Source: Panax quinquefolius (lineage: Eukaryota; Streptophyta; Magnoliopsida; Apiales; Araliaceae). Taken from it: DNA of 64,000 nt. The notes beneath the pieces are model-generated. The model saw nothing but the letters and a program-made list of their open reading frames with translations, made no database searches and was not told where the DNA came from. The stretch spans positions 121,584,642-121,648,641 of the forward strand of contig CM035170.1 of assembly GCA_020205615.1 (NCBI GenBank), in the 5' to 3' direction. The translations under genes were made by a program, and so were the position numbers. Shown here one piece after another: positions 47,001 through 58,848 of this stretch (its first letter is position 1; each line of letters begins with the position of its first letter).

Positions 47001-49276
47001 AGGAGGTAAATTTAAATTTTGTTTGTATTGCCATATGGCCCATTCCTCTTCCTAACAAAGGAGAAGATCACTACGGAAACTTATAATCCTGATGGTTTTG
47101 ATTTTGTTTTTGTTAAATATCAACAAATTAGAGTCTATCAAGTTGTGATGAAAGGTGAATGCGATCATGATAATTAGAATAACAGAATAATTATTGAAGA
47201 CGTGCAATATGTCTCTGGTATGGATGCTTGAACACTAATCTTTTGAGTCATTTAATAATGCTAAACAGGTTTCTATCCTAAGTTTTTCCAAATACTATTT
47301 GGTCATAATTTTAAATTGAAATAATTTGAATGAAAATTGAGAAGAAATCATGGTAAGGAAGCAAATTACAGAGCTGCTTCCGGTAGTTGATATTACCTTT
47401 GAACAGGTGGTCTGCTAGTACCCTGCTTCTAGTTTCCTCTTTCAGTGTGGATTTATGTTAGTTGTATTGTACTGTCATCATTTTTCTGTTATACACTGAA
47501 GTTTGAATATTTTGGAAGGTTGCAAAGCTGTATCTTGCACTTTGTTCGAGCATATGAGAATTTTGGCATGCATGAACCTTACTTGTATGAAATAATAAGA
47601 ACAATCACTGATGTTAATGTTATATTCTCTTCAGAGAGTTTGGTTTGCAGTCGTCAGCAACCTCTGATGACACTGATCTTTGTGCTGTTTGCTTGGAGAG
47701 AGCATGTACTGTAGCTGCTGAAGGTCTGCTCTTTCACTTTATGTTATTTTACCTTCTCTTTCATTTCAAGGTTTCCTTATACCTACTCACCAGAGATAAA
47801 TTTCCTTCATCTACTTACAAAAGAATTTGTTATTCTACTATTGCACTGCAAGGTCAAGTTTAATTTTCAAACTAAAAGTTTCAGCAATTAAATTTTTGTA
47901 AAGAACTCTAGGATAAGGCCTTCTTAATGTTTCCGATTTCCTGGTGGATTCAGATGAATTTTCATTGTTTTAAAAATGAAGGATAGGGATAGAACTATGG
48001 AACAATTTATCCTTTTGAAGACTCTTACAATTCCGTTTTGTTAGTGTAATATATATCAGAAAATTAATAAATAAGGCATCTATAGAATAACAGAAATCAT
48101 AGATGGCGACATGGCGTAGTGGTACAGTAATAAACATAAACCTAAAACCTTCGCTGTAATTATTCAAATCAAAAAGCTTTATATACCTAAATAGACACAA
48201 GTCCAAAATCAGTCTTTCCTTAATATTTTGAAATCTTATCAAATAATTATATTTGACTGTATTGGAGTCCTGAAACCGAAGTCCAAGTTGGGAACTCCTT
48301 GAGAAAACTCCTGATTTGAAGATCAATTCGTGTAATGTATGTATACACTTTAGGTACATGGCAGCTGGTACCTTGTAATCATTCATTTGTTTCAGATCCT
48401 GTTGCCTTGTGGCTTTTCTTTCTGAAAAGGGTTGTTGGACCATTGAAAAGCCTTTTTTTCTCTTTCCATTGTCATTTCATCTTTTCTACAATGTATCTCG
48501 ACTAAGTTTCTTTTAGGCTATTAGTTGTTATTATGGAATTTGTACGGTTTTTATATTTAATGTTTGGTTGTTTCTATAATGTTCCTGTTCTTCGCTTACA
48601 GAAAACTATACATTGACCTATCTTTTTGAAAAAAAATTAAAAATTAAGCCTCTATTTACTGAGATATATACAACTACCATTATGTGGTAATCACATAGCA
48701 TTCTCTAAAAGATCTATAATTTGGTGTATACTTTCAGGTTGCAGGCATGAACTTTGTGTAAGATGTGCACTCTACCTTTGCTCGACAAGCAACATCTCTT
48801 CTGAATTGTTAGGTCCTCCTGGAGCCATTCCATGTCCTCTATGCCGACACGGAATCATTTCTTTTGCCAAATTGCCTGGTTCTCCAGTTAAGGAAATCAA
48901 ACTACAACTGTCCCTTAGCCTGTGTACCCCATGCATGCTTCACACTCGTGAATCAGACCGGTCAACACCAGCCTGCACCCCTGAGATTCGCAAGAATCGC
49001 GTAGCTTCAGTTTCTTCGGATATTTTCTGCCCAGTTACTTGTAGCCCATTTCCTTCAGTTGGCATTCCGTTGTGTACCTGCAATGAAGGAACATATCCCT
49101 CTTTTGAACCTAGAGATGGTGAAACACAAGTTGAATCTCCTAGTTCACAACCCACATCAGTAGAGCAAGATAAATTGTCGGGAGAGAGATTGGAGAAAAC
49201 TAGTTGCTCAAACTTGTTTTGGAGCAGAAGAAGCTGCAGCAGAGAGCAACAGTGCAATTCGGAAATAAATGCTTAA
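44069..49276 (+). CDS. XBAT33: Ankyrin-repeat RING E3 ubiquitin ligase XBAT33
   Basis: This is an E3 ligase of the XB3 family, which ubiquitinates target proteins at membranes. Ten exons: 44069-44245, 44368-44427, 44574-44645, 44776-44960, 45429-45589, 45683-45741, 45822-45868, 45978-46121, 47635-47723 and 48738-49276; 510 residues. The N terminus [11 protein letters not shown] has Gly2 and a nearby Cys suited to lipid anchoring. Ankyrin repeats run to about residue 290 ([63 protein letters not shown]). The RING finger uses Cys318, Cys321, Cys333, His335, Cys338, Cys341, Cys364 and Cys367. The tail [20 protein letters not shown] is typical of XBAT33. All introns are GT-AG except intron 6, which uses GC (45742-45743). 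Intact. Confidence 0.96.
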
Positions 49277-51282
49277 ATGCCTTGGGACTACCTCTTCCCA
49301 GTTTGTTTTTATCCTTGTGGATGAAATTTTGTGAAATGCAGAGCATTCCATTTTTATTCATGTTGGATGCCACCAACCCAAACTCCCATATTTTTCCACC
49401 TCTGGCGTGTCGATGGATCCAGGTATGGGATTGACAGGATTGTTCCTTGTACGGTGTTTTATTATAACAGAATAGAATTAAAAAGAGAAGGCCATTTATA
49501 TCTAAATGGGCCCGCCACCATTTTGGGTTTTTCCTTAAACGGTTATCACTCACAGTACAGAATTAACAAGTACTTGTAGCAACAATTTAGGGCCAAAAAG
49601 AAGAAAAAATAAAAAATCCGAGCACAACACATGCAAATTTGAAAAAAATAAGAAATTATTCATACAAATAAATACATAGAATATAATTAGTAATTTTAAA
49701 TTTTTATATTTATAAAAATTATTTATAGAAATAAATACTTTATATATATATAGTTGATAATGTTAGTTTTTATTACTTAAGAAATTATTTATACAACTAT
49801 TTTGTACATTTAAATTATTTAAATTTAACTAAGGGCGGGGGTATTTTAGAAATTTCTCTTAGCCTCTATTCCTTTTGTGGCCAGCAAAAAAATTTTCTCC
49901 TGATCGCTAGAGGGAGTATCGGCCAGCAAGAAAAAAATATTCTCTAACCGCTAGAGCGGTTGTGCCCTCATCTTAGTCATTCGATCTAATTTTAAACGGC
50001 TGGATAACAATTAACTGAAATAGTGCTTATAACTAACGTGTGTCATGAATCATTCTCCATATATATATATATATATATAAATGATGTTATATTTTTAGTA
50101 TAGAAAGAGTAAATAGTATAATAATCATAATATATTAATAATGATAATACAAGAAAAGCTTTTCCCCTTATTCCCAATTTATTTCGTTACTTGATCATCC
50201 CAACAAAATAGGGCCGAAATTAAATATTTTGAAGTCCCCCAATCCCCATTTTCGGTTTTGGTCCAAAGGTGTTCAGTATATAACTTACACAAAACATATT
50301 CAACTCTAGGTCCAACTTTTCTCTTATATATATTATTATTATTATTATTTTTAAGTTTTAGAAAAGAGTTATTATACAAAATAATCTCTCCTTGTGATGC
50401 ATGGAGCCAAACCGACTCGACTGACAGTAAAACAATAAAGACATGCATGCAAGCACTTACTTAGAGTAGAGTTGTATATTCAATGTTTTTAGCAGTGGTG
50501 GTACAAGTATTAAGTGGTAATGGTAGAGTGGTAGTGGAGTAGAGTATTAAAAACTTCACAAGATACTTACACTACCTGATAGGCTGATACTACTTCTTAC
50601 ATAACAAATTAATTAAAGACCATTCAATCCAATGCTGTCACGCAAAAACTTCAATCGCCTGTTTTACAGTACTACTGCTCGATCTCTATATCTAGAGCCA
50701 CCGTATTCAATCAGCATTTAATTATATCTGACAAAATTGCTCAGGAATTAAATTACCCCTTTTCCTTCCCCTATGGCTTCCTTGGAGACAAGCAATACTA
50801 AACTGTGGATTGATGAAAGGTTCATTCAATTGTTGGCATTTACATATTAAATTGTGGAATAGAGATTTTTTATCCGTGAAATTTGTTATGGCGCATTCAA
50901 GGGAGAAGATTTTGGCAGGCCAATGTTCCACGGAAGGGGAGTTGGCGTATTGAATTGCATGCTTCCTACTCATATATACATTAATTATGATACAGAATTA
51001 GTAATTAATATGCTTACATTGTAGTAATGGGTTTGTACGTATTGAGACAATTTACCAGATTTACAATTATTGATCTATTGGATTACAAGCATGTCTACTA
51101 GATAAGCTAAATCCAAAAAAAATGGCATTTGCAAGGACCTCCGTTGAATTGTGTTTTTCATACTACCTCCTTTAAAAAATGGCAAATTTAGTTTCTCCCT
51201 TTAGCAGGACCTCCGTTGAATTGTGAATCTTTACTCTCTTTTTCTTCCTCATACTACCTCCACGTTTATATATGACAATTAC
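49277..51282. other. Intergenic between XBAT33 and EMS1, first part
   Basis: Probable 3' UTR, then AT-rich sequence. GGCCAGCAA with CGCTAGAG is duplicated at about 49880-49920 and 49921-49965, and GGACCTCCGTTGAATTGTG occurs twice near 51135 and 51208. No gene is seen. Confidence 0.5.
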
Positions 51283-51542
51283 TCATCTCTCTCTTTAAAA
51301 GATTATTATTTAAAATTTTGACACATTAATTAAAAAAATATCATTTATCAAATTAAATTTATTTGAAATTCCATCACTACCTTTTTATGAAAAGGTGAAA
51401 ATTATTAATACAAATGAGATAATTTATTGGGACAATGAGAGAAGGTAGGGGTAATATAGAAAAGTAAATATTTTATTCTTCTCAAAAGTTGTAAATGACA
51501 AACTTTTTGGAACAAATTTTTCTTCTAAAACAATAATTTTTG
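51283..51542. mobile_element. MITE, family B, further copy
   Basis: It is in reverse orientation relative to 22511-22784; shared words include GAAAAGGTGAAAATTATTAA, GGGGTAATATAGAAAAGTAA and GTTGTAAATGACAAAC. The ends are degenerate, so limits are approximate. Confidence 0.65.
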
Positions 51543-53355
51543 CCACAAATTAAATAATTCTTAATTTATTAAGAATTTTAAAATATCATTAAATAATTCT
51601 TAATTTATTAAGAATTCTTAAAAATTCTTAATTCTTTATTTTTGCCATAAATTTATAATCAAGATAGACATTCCACCCAAAAAGTAATGAAGTCAAGAAT
51701 TTTGCCACAAATTGTATCTACATGTAATTAACTAATCAACACATATCCAACCACCAAAACATCAAGCTAGTAGCTACTAATTTCAAGAAATTTTGGCAAA
51801 ATTTCCTTTAAAAATAGATATCCAGAAAAATTTAAACCTGTTTAAAAAACTTACAATCATTCATACATATCCAAACCATCATAAATTTATTATATAACGG
51901 GAGAGGGTGGAAATTAATTGCATTTGAGTTTGTGAGTATAAATGTATCGAATCGAGCTCAATATTAAAGTGTTTATATTTTGTTTTTAAAATTTAATATA
52001 ATTTGGTTGAGACTCGTTTAGATAACGAATTGAACATGATCTCAAATCGGGTCCAACCAATTTGATTATTTTGAACAAATATAACTCGAGTATTAATAGA
52101 AAAATTATATTAATAAAATTTGAGTAATTTATCAAATTTTAAAATCTACTCATATTTAAGGAAAAAGCTGATCTTAAATGATGGTATATTTTGCACCGAT
52201 GGAGTTAGGATTTTGGATCATAAGGAACACTAATAGTAAATTAAAAGGAAAAAAAGGATTATATAGTTAGTTAATAAATCATTTCAGTCCCTTTCAATTA
52301 AATATTTATTACATTATATAATTCATTCATCCAATTTAAACACATTATAAGTAATTTAAAAATATATGAGCAAAAAAAGTTGGCCCAGTATTGTTTTTTC
52401 AAAAGCAGTACTTAATTTGAGTATTTAGTACTGGTATTAGATTAATCTAACCCTAAGTACTGCTGTACTGTACTTGTGAATCATCATAAATACAATAGAA
52501 AATGGTAAGTGAATTCTGAATTAGTTTTTATTTTTTTATAATCATTTTTATGCCATTTATGGGAAGTTGGATAAGAAACAAATTAAGCACAACAAAAAGT
52601 ATGGTTTTAAAATTGTGCACAAAATTAAAAAATAATTATATTATACTATTAAATATAGTAGTATTAATTATTTTTAATATCATTTATCATATTCTTTCAT
52701 ATGTAATGTTTTTTAATGAAAAATAATTTTAAAAAGAGTAATTAATTTTTCTAAATTATATAAAATTTCAAATACTTTTTTAAAAATAAAATTATCTAAA
52801 TGGTCGTATGAGTGACGGATGAAATACAACTTAAAACAAAAAAACACAACAACACATTCAAGATGAGGTTGACATCAGTATCCCCAAACAATGAGGGCAA
52901 TTTCGTCAAACCATCATTTAAGCTGGTTTGTTTTCTTTCCTGCGTCTCTGACCAAGTCTTTATACCTTTTCCTATTCATGGGGGCCCAGTTTTAGTACTA
53001 CTCGTAACTAGTGAGTAAACATCAAGAGATCTAGTAGGGACCAGGGCCCTAACTAATGAAACGCCATCGTTTTGTATTGGCTCGTTACATTTTTCGAGGG
53101 AGTTTCGGAATTTCGCCATTGTTGAAGACTTTTGAGTTTCGAATTTTGTACCAAAACACTCCCTTCCCTCTACTCTCTCTTCTTTTTGTTAGTAGAAGTA
53201 GTACTAGTAAATAAAGCTTTCAAGTTCCAACTATCAAGTTTTCAGCATTCAATACAGAATTAATTTCTCTACATAGCAAATGGGTCAGAGGATATTACAC
53301 TACTTTTGAAGAATAGGACACTGGGACTCCATTTGAAATATACTCCGTAGAATAG

Positions 53356-53361
<6 letters not shown>
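51543..53361. other. EMS1 upstream region
   Basis: It is AT-rich, with a tandem TTAAATAATTCTTAATTTATT duplication near 51550-51615. No gene is seen. The region just before the coding sequence should hold the EMS1 promoter, but no element can be assigned safely. Confidence 0.45.

Positions 53362-53398
<37 letters not shown>
53362..53398 (+). repeat. (CT)n microsatellite in the EMS1 leader
   Basis: About 18 CT units end 20 bp before the ATG at 53418, so they are probably in the 5' UTR. CT/GA tracts also lie near the starts of the RPB6 and PMT genes. Confidence 0.85.
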
Positions 53399-53399
<1 letters not shown>

Positions 53400-53417
53400 A
53401 CAAACAAATTGAGGCTA

Positions 53418-56400
53418 ATGGGTATGGCCATTGGGCTTCTGTATCTCTTCTTCGTTGTGTTTCAGCTCTTGTTTTTGATCTCCAACGGAGCCATTGTTAC
53501 AGAGCAAACAGAGATTCCAGGCTCTGAAAGAGATTACCTGCTTTCCTTCAAGAACTCACTCCAAAATCCACAACTTCTTACTTCATGGACCCCTACTATC
53601 CCTCATTGTCGCTGGTCCGGCGTGTTCTGCGAAAATAACCGAGTCATCTCACTCGTTCTCTCAACCCACTCGCTCAAAGGCCCACTCGCTCAGTCCCTAT
53701 TCTCCCTCACCAACCTTGTTATCCTCGACCTTTCTTCTAACCTTCTTTACGACCAAATCTCACCCAAGATAGCATCACTTCGGAGTCTCAAGGTGTTAAA
53801 TTTGGGTGACAATCAATTGTCCGGCGATTTACCGAGTCAACTCGGGGAGTTGACTCGACTTGAAACTTTGAAACTCGGGCCCAATTTTCTTACCGGGAAA
53901 ATCCCGCCGGAGATCGGGAATATAGTTCTTCTCCGTTCACTCGACCTCTCGGGCAACGTACTCACAGGAAACATCCCCTCCGAGATAGGAAACTTGTCCC
54001 ACCTCCAATTTATTGGCCTTGGCAACAATTTCCTTTCAGGTTCACTCTCTCCTATTCTTTTCACAAAGCTTCAGTCTTTAACTTTCTTGGATATATCAAA
54101 CAACACTCTCTCCGGCCGCATTCCTCCAGAAATTGAGAGCTTAAAAAACCTCGCTGACCTATATATCGGAATAAACCATTTTTCCGGCGAGTTGCCCCCG
54201 GAAATAGGCCAACTTTCGAGTCTTCAAAACTTCTTTTCTCCTTCTTGTTCAATCAGGGGTCCGATTCCAGAAACGATTTCAAAGCTCAAATCATTAAGCA
54301 AGCTCGACCTTTCATACAACCCATTAAGGTGCTCAATCCCAAAATCGATAGGAAAGTTGCAGAATTTGACAATATTGAATCTTGTTTACGCCGAGCTCAA
54401 TGGCTCAGTACCCTCTGAGCTTGGAAGTTGTCGAAATTTGAAAACTCTAATGCTTTCTTTCAATTCTTTATCTGGGTCATTGCCGGAGGAGCTTGGGGAG
54501 CTGCCAATGCTGTCATTTTCAGCAGAAAAGAATCAACTTTCAGGACCATTGCCTTCTTGGCTTGGAAAATGGGACCAAATTGATTCAATTTTGTTGTCAA
54601 GCAATCGGTTTTCTGGGGAAATTCCTCTGGAGATTGGGAATTGCTCACTGCTTGATCACATTAGTCTAAGCAACAACTTGTTGACAGGGACTATACCTAA
54701 AGAATTATGTAATGCTGTTGCGCTTACAGAGATTGATCTTGATAGTAACTTCCTTACGGGGACGATTGAGGACACTTTCATCAACTGTGGCAATCTTACT
54801 CAGTTGGTTTTGGTGGATAACCATATTGTTGGTTCGATTCCGGAATACTTTTCAAAGCTTCCTCTGATGGTGCTTGATCTTGATTCAAACAATTTCACAG
54901 GTTCTATTCCCGCGAGTTTGTGGAATTCTACGAATTTGATGGAGTTTTCAGCTGCAAATAATCACTTAGAAGGTACTCTACCATTTGAGATTGGCAATGC
55001 TGTTTTACTGGAGAGGCTTGTTCTAAGTAACAATCAGTTGAGTGGGAAAATTCCTAAGGAAATTGGGAATCTCACTTCCCTCTCTGTCCTCGATCTGAAT
55101 TCCAATTTACTTGAAGGGACTATCCCTGTTGAGCTTGAGAATTGTATTTCGCTCACCACATTAGACCTTGGAGACAACTGGCTCAATGGGTCCATTCCGG
55201 AGGAACTCACAGGCTTGGCTCAGTTACAATGCCTAGTTCTCTCTTACAACAATCTTTCTGGCCCAATTCCTTCAAAGCAGTCCAAGTATTTCATGCAGAT
55301 TAGTATACCGGATTCAAGCTTTGTTCAGCATCACGGAGTGTATGATCTTTCACACAACAAATTGTCTGGCTCAATACCTGAGGAACTGGGGGGCTGTTTT
55401 GTGGTTGTGGATCTTGTAATCAGTGACAATATGCTCTCTGGAGAGATCCCAAAAACACTATCTAGGTTAAGTAATCTCACCACCTTGGATTTATCTGGTA
55501 ATCAATTTACAGGTGGTATTCCAGCAGAACTCGGCAACTCGCTTAAGCTACAAGGCTTGTACTTGGGGAAGAACCAGCTTACAGGAACAATACCAGAAAG
55601 CTTAGGTCAATTAAGTAGTTTGGTAAAACTGAATTTGACTGGCAATAAGCTTTCAGGATCAATCCCATATGCCCTTGGGAACCTGAATGGTCTTACACAT
55701 ATTGATTTAAGTTATAATGAGCTCAGTGGTGAGATTCCTTCGACTCTTTCAGGCATGGTGAACTTGGTTGGATTTTATGTTCAGCAGAATAAGCTTTCGG
55801 GTCACATCGATGAGCTCTTTCTTAATTCAATGGTTTGGAGGATTGAAATTGTGGATTTGAGTGATAATTTTTTTGGGGGGAGCTTGCCAGAGTCTTTGGG
55901 CAATATGTCTTATTTGATGTCTTTGGATCTCCATGGTAACAGCTTCAGCGGTGAGATCCCCTCTGAGCTTGGAAACCTAATGCAACTCCAATATTTGGAT
56001 GTTTCTAGGAACGGGCTCTCGGGGGAGATTCCTAAGAAGTTATGTAGCCTTGTCAACATACTTACTTTCAATTTGGCAGAAAATAGGTTAGAAGGGCCTA
56101 TTCCCAGGGCTGGAATTTGCCAAAACCTAACAAAAATTTCTGTCGCTGGTAACAAAGATCTCTGCGGGGGAATAGTTGGTCTAAGATGCCCACTGAAGAA
56201 TTTTCATAAAAGATCAAGGTTGATAAATGTTTGGGGTTTGGCATCAATTGTGGTTGGGGCTGCATTGTTCAGTCTTTCAGCAGCTATTTTCCTACGCATA
56301 TGGGTTAACAGAAGCACCAGGAAGAGTGATCTGGAGGAAAGTGAAGATAGCAAGCTGAACAGTTCTATTGATCAGAATCTCTATTTGTTGAGTAGCAGCA

Positions 56401-57332
56401 GATCGAAAGAGCCTCTAAGCATCAATGTGGCAATGTTCGAGCAGCCCCTTCTAAAACTAACTTTGGTAGATGTTCTTGAAGCAACAAACAACTTCTGTAA
56501 GACGAACATAATTGGGGACGGAGGGTTTGGAACGGTCTACAAAGCCACATTGCCTGATGGTAAAACGGTAGCAGTGAAGAAGCTGAACCAATCCAAAACA
56601 CAGGGTAACCGAGAATTCTTGGCAGAAATGGAAACTCTTGGTAAGGTGAAGCATAGGAATCTTGTCCCGTTGCTTGGTTACTGCTCTTTTGGCGAGGAGA
56701 AGCTGCTTGTTTATGAATATATGGTGAATGGGAGCTTGGATCTTTGGCTGAGAAATAGAAGTGGAGGGCTTGATGTCTTGGGTTGGAGCAAACGCCTGAA
56801 AATTGCTGTGGGTGCTGCTCGTGGTATAGCATTTCTTCATCATGGATTCATTCCACACATTATTCACAGGGATATCAAGGCCAGTAACATTTTACTGAAT
56901 GAAGATTTTGAGCCAAAAGTTGCTGACTTTGGATTGGCGAGATTAATTAGTGCTTGCGAGACTCACGTGAGTACCGATATTGCTGGCACATTTGGGTACA
57001 TACCACCTGAGTACGGACAGAGCTGGAGATCAACAACAAAGGGTGATGTTTACAGCTTTGGTGTGATTCTGCTTGAATTGGTTACAGGAAAAGAACCCAC
57101 AGGTCCCGAGTTTAAAGACATTGAAGGTGGGAATTTGGTTGGTTGGGTGTTTCAGAAGATGAAGAAGGGTCAGGCTGTTGATGTACTTGATTCAACAATT
57201 CTTGATGCAGATTCAAAGCCGATGATGCTTCAGTTGTTGCAGATTGCTGGTGTATGCCTCTCCGATAATCCGGCTCACCGGCCCACGATGCTTAATGTGT
57301 TGAAGTTCTTGAAAGGAATCAAAGACGAGTAA
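53418..57332 (+). CDS. EMS1: LRR receptor kinase EMS1/EXS
   Basis: This plasma-membrane receptor kinase, with its ligand TPD1, specifies tapetal cells in anthers. A single open frame of 1304 residues from ATG at 53418; no intron. In order: signal peptide (~1-25), LRR cap with the Cys pair around CRWSGVFC, more than 25 leucine-rich repeats to ~residue 900 (including SCSIRGPIPETISKLKSL and the island-like YFMQISIPDSSFVQHHGVYD), a CGG/RCP cap, a membrane segment from ~937 (WGLASIVVGAALF), SSRSKEPLSINVAMFEQPLL, and a kinase from ~1030 with GDGGFGTVYKA, VAVKKL, IHRDIKASN near 1150 and DFGLAR near 1170, GTFGYIPPEYG. All catalytic residues are present. It is about 110 residues longer than Arabidopsis EMS1 because of extra LRRs before the membrane (MVWRIEIVDLSDNFFGGSLP), which I recall in other eudicot orthologues. 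Confidence 0.97.
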   Translation: MGMAIGLLYLFFVVFQLLFLISNGAIVTEQTEIPGSERDYLLSFKNSLQNPQLLTSWTPTIPHCRWSGVFCENNRVISLVLSTHSLKGPLAQSLFSLTNLVILDLSSNLLYDQISPKIASLRSLKVLNLGDNQLSGDLPSQLGELTRLETLKLGPNFLTGKIPPEIGNIVLLRSLDLSGNVLTGNIPSEIGNLSHLQFIGLGNNFLSGSLSPILFTKLQSLTFLDISNNTLSGRIPPEIESLKNLADLYIGINHFSGELPPEIGQLSSLQNFFSPSCSIRGPIPETISKLKSLSKLDLSYNPLRCSIPKSIGKLQNLTILNLVYAELNGSVPSELGSCRNLKTLMLSFNSLSGSLPEELGELPMLSFSAEKNQLSGPLPSWLGKWDQIDSILLSSNRFSGEIPLEIGNCSLLDHISLSNNLLTGTIPKELCNAVALTEIDLDSNFLTGTIEDTFINCGNLTQLVLVDNHIVGSIPEYFSKLPLMVLDLDSNNFTGSIPASLWNSTNLMEFSAANNHLEGTLPFEIGNAVLLERLVLSNNQLSGKIPKEIGNLTSLSVLDLNSNLLEGTIPVELENCISLTTLDLGDNWLNGSIPEELTGLAQLQCLVLSYNNLSGPIPSKQSKYFMQISIPDSSFVQHHGVYDLSHNKLSGSIPEELGGCFVVVDLVISDNMLSGEIPKTLSRLSNLTTLDLSGNQFTGGIPAELGNSLKLQGLYLGKNQLTGTIPESLGQLSSLVKLNLTGNKLSGSIPYALGNLNGLTHIDLSYNELSGEIPSTLSGMVNLVGFYVQQNKLSGHIDELFLNSMVWRIEIVDLSDNFFGGSLPESLGNMSYLMSLDLHGNSFSGEIPSELGNLMQLQYLDVSRNGLSGEIPKKLCSLVNILTFNLAENRLEGPIPRAGICQNLTKISVAGNKDLCGGIVGLRCPLKNFHKRSRLINVWGLASIVVGAALFSLSAAIFLRIWVNRSTRKSDLEESEDSKLNSSIDQNLYLLSSSRSKEPLSINVAMFEQPLLKLTLVDVLEATNNFCKTNIIGDGGFGTVYKATLPDGKTVAVKKLNQSKTQGNREFLAEMETLGKVKHRNLVPLLGYCSFGEEKLLVYEYMVNGSLDLWLRNRSGGLDVLGWSKRLKIAVGAARGIAFLHHGFIPHIIHRDIKASNILLNEDFEPKVADFGLARLISACETHVSTDIAGTFGYIPPEYGQSWRSTTKGDVYSFGVILLELVTGKEPTGPEFKDIEGGNLVGWVFQKMKKGQAVDVLDSTILDADSKPMMLQLLQIAGVCLSDNPAHRPTMLNVLKFLKGIKDE

Positions 57333-58848
57333 AAAATATTTAATCCTTTCTACGTATCTAGTTTTAGTTTGTTTTAAGCTTGCTAATCTAGTTTGTTTAT
57401 CTTATGGTTAAGAGTGGTACATATAACCTAACCGTTACTGCCCAAGTCCTAATCATATTGTCGTGCCTTGTGTTCAACTTGTAATCAACTCATTCCAAAG
57501 CTCAAATCTGTATTCATTTTTATGTTAACATGCCCGAAAGTGAGTTGTTACTGTAATTTTAACTTCTATTTTCCAAGTGATTTAGTAACATCTAACATCA
57601 TAGTTAAAGAATCTTTATGAACACGAATGATGACTTCCTTCCTTCCTTCCTTCCACCTTATATAACAATGTTGGGTGGTAAATCTTAAGAAACTTCCAAA
57701 CATTTGTTAGAATTCATATCCTTATTATTTTATGATACCAATTTGAATTTGCTTGCTAACAAACTTCTTTAGCACAGATCACCTAATATTTCCATTTAAT
57801 CTTTAGCTTGATGGCCCAAAAAAACCCTTAAACTTTATATTTATTTTCAATATAAATTTCACAAAAAGCCTTTCGACTTCAATAATTGGGCAAAAATTGC
57901 CCTTGAAACCAACCTATAATGAACCATGGTTAACCAATGATGAGTTGGCATCACATATAGTAGATGAAGTGTTATAATAAAAAAAAATTATAGTTATTTT
58001 TGTTAATATTAAATTTACATTTTTAAGCATAATTAAATATTTGATAACAATTAAAACATAATTTAAAAAATTGAATGATAAATAAAGGAAACTAAACCAT
58101 GTTTATATTCGTACAAAGCTAAAAAGCAATCTGGAGCTAATTTTAACACCCCTTCCCGAATAAAAAAGGGATGTCGCATATAAATCGCAACAGATTTCAA
58201 AATAGTTAAACAAAACATTAATAATTTTAAAATATTTAATAGTTGGTAATTCATAAATATCGAATTAAATATAATTCTTAAAAAATGACAAAATAACAAA
58301 AATTGATCAATACTTAAAATCCAAATCAATCTAGATGGTCAAAGATAAACTTTCTCTTCACACAACTCTGAATCATCTTGCAAATTTGTCTAAAAAAATA
58401 CAACATGAGTCAAATATCCAGTATAGATAAAGATATACAAAAGAAGCACAATTTAAATACTGAATCAACTAAACAAAATACTAAATAAGACCTCAAACAT
58501 AAATATTTACAACAATATAATCTCCAAAGTTGGAACAAATTTAAAATCATTAAGTTATTTAATTTAAAAATTAAAACTCAATGTTAAAAATTTTTCAGAC
58601 CAACCACAACTAAAAATTTATAACTAATCATATGTTAATCTTTAACGATTTAAAATTGGTGAATATATTTTCATCTTATATTTGTATAACATTTCCAAAA
58701 AGTATAACGATCTAACGACTAAATTAAGAGATATAACCCACGTAATAGGCCATAAAATATAGAAATTAATTTTCAGATTTTAACATTTATATTCAATCAA
58801 ATTATATTCTTATATATATATAATTTACGTTCTCTTTTGGATTATCAT
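57333..58848. other. EMS1 3' flank
   Basis: The 3' UTR is followed by AT-rich sequence; (CTTC)n occurs at 57636-57653. No coding sequence is recognised. Confidence 0.5.

Noticed and set aside
48100..48180. tRNA-like start (ATGGCGTAGTGGTACAGTAA)
   Set aside because: No matching acceptor stem, anticodon arm or B box could be found nearby; it lies inside XBAT33 intron 9.
47970..48443. Minus-strand frame of 157 codons
   Set aside because: It is within XBAT33 intron 9, antisense, AT-biased and without recognisable motifs.
53409..53417. EMS1 start three codons upstream
   Set aside because: The codon there is TTG; the first ATG is at 53418.
56422..56867. Two overlapping 136-codon frames on the minus strand
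   Set aside because: They are shadows of the conserved EMS1 kinase domain.
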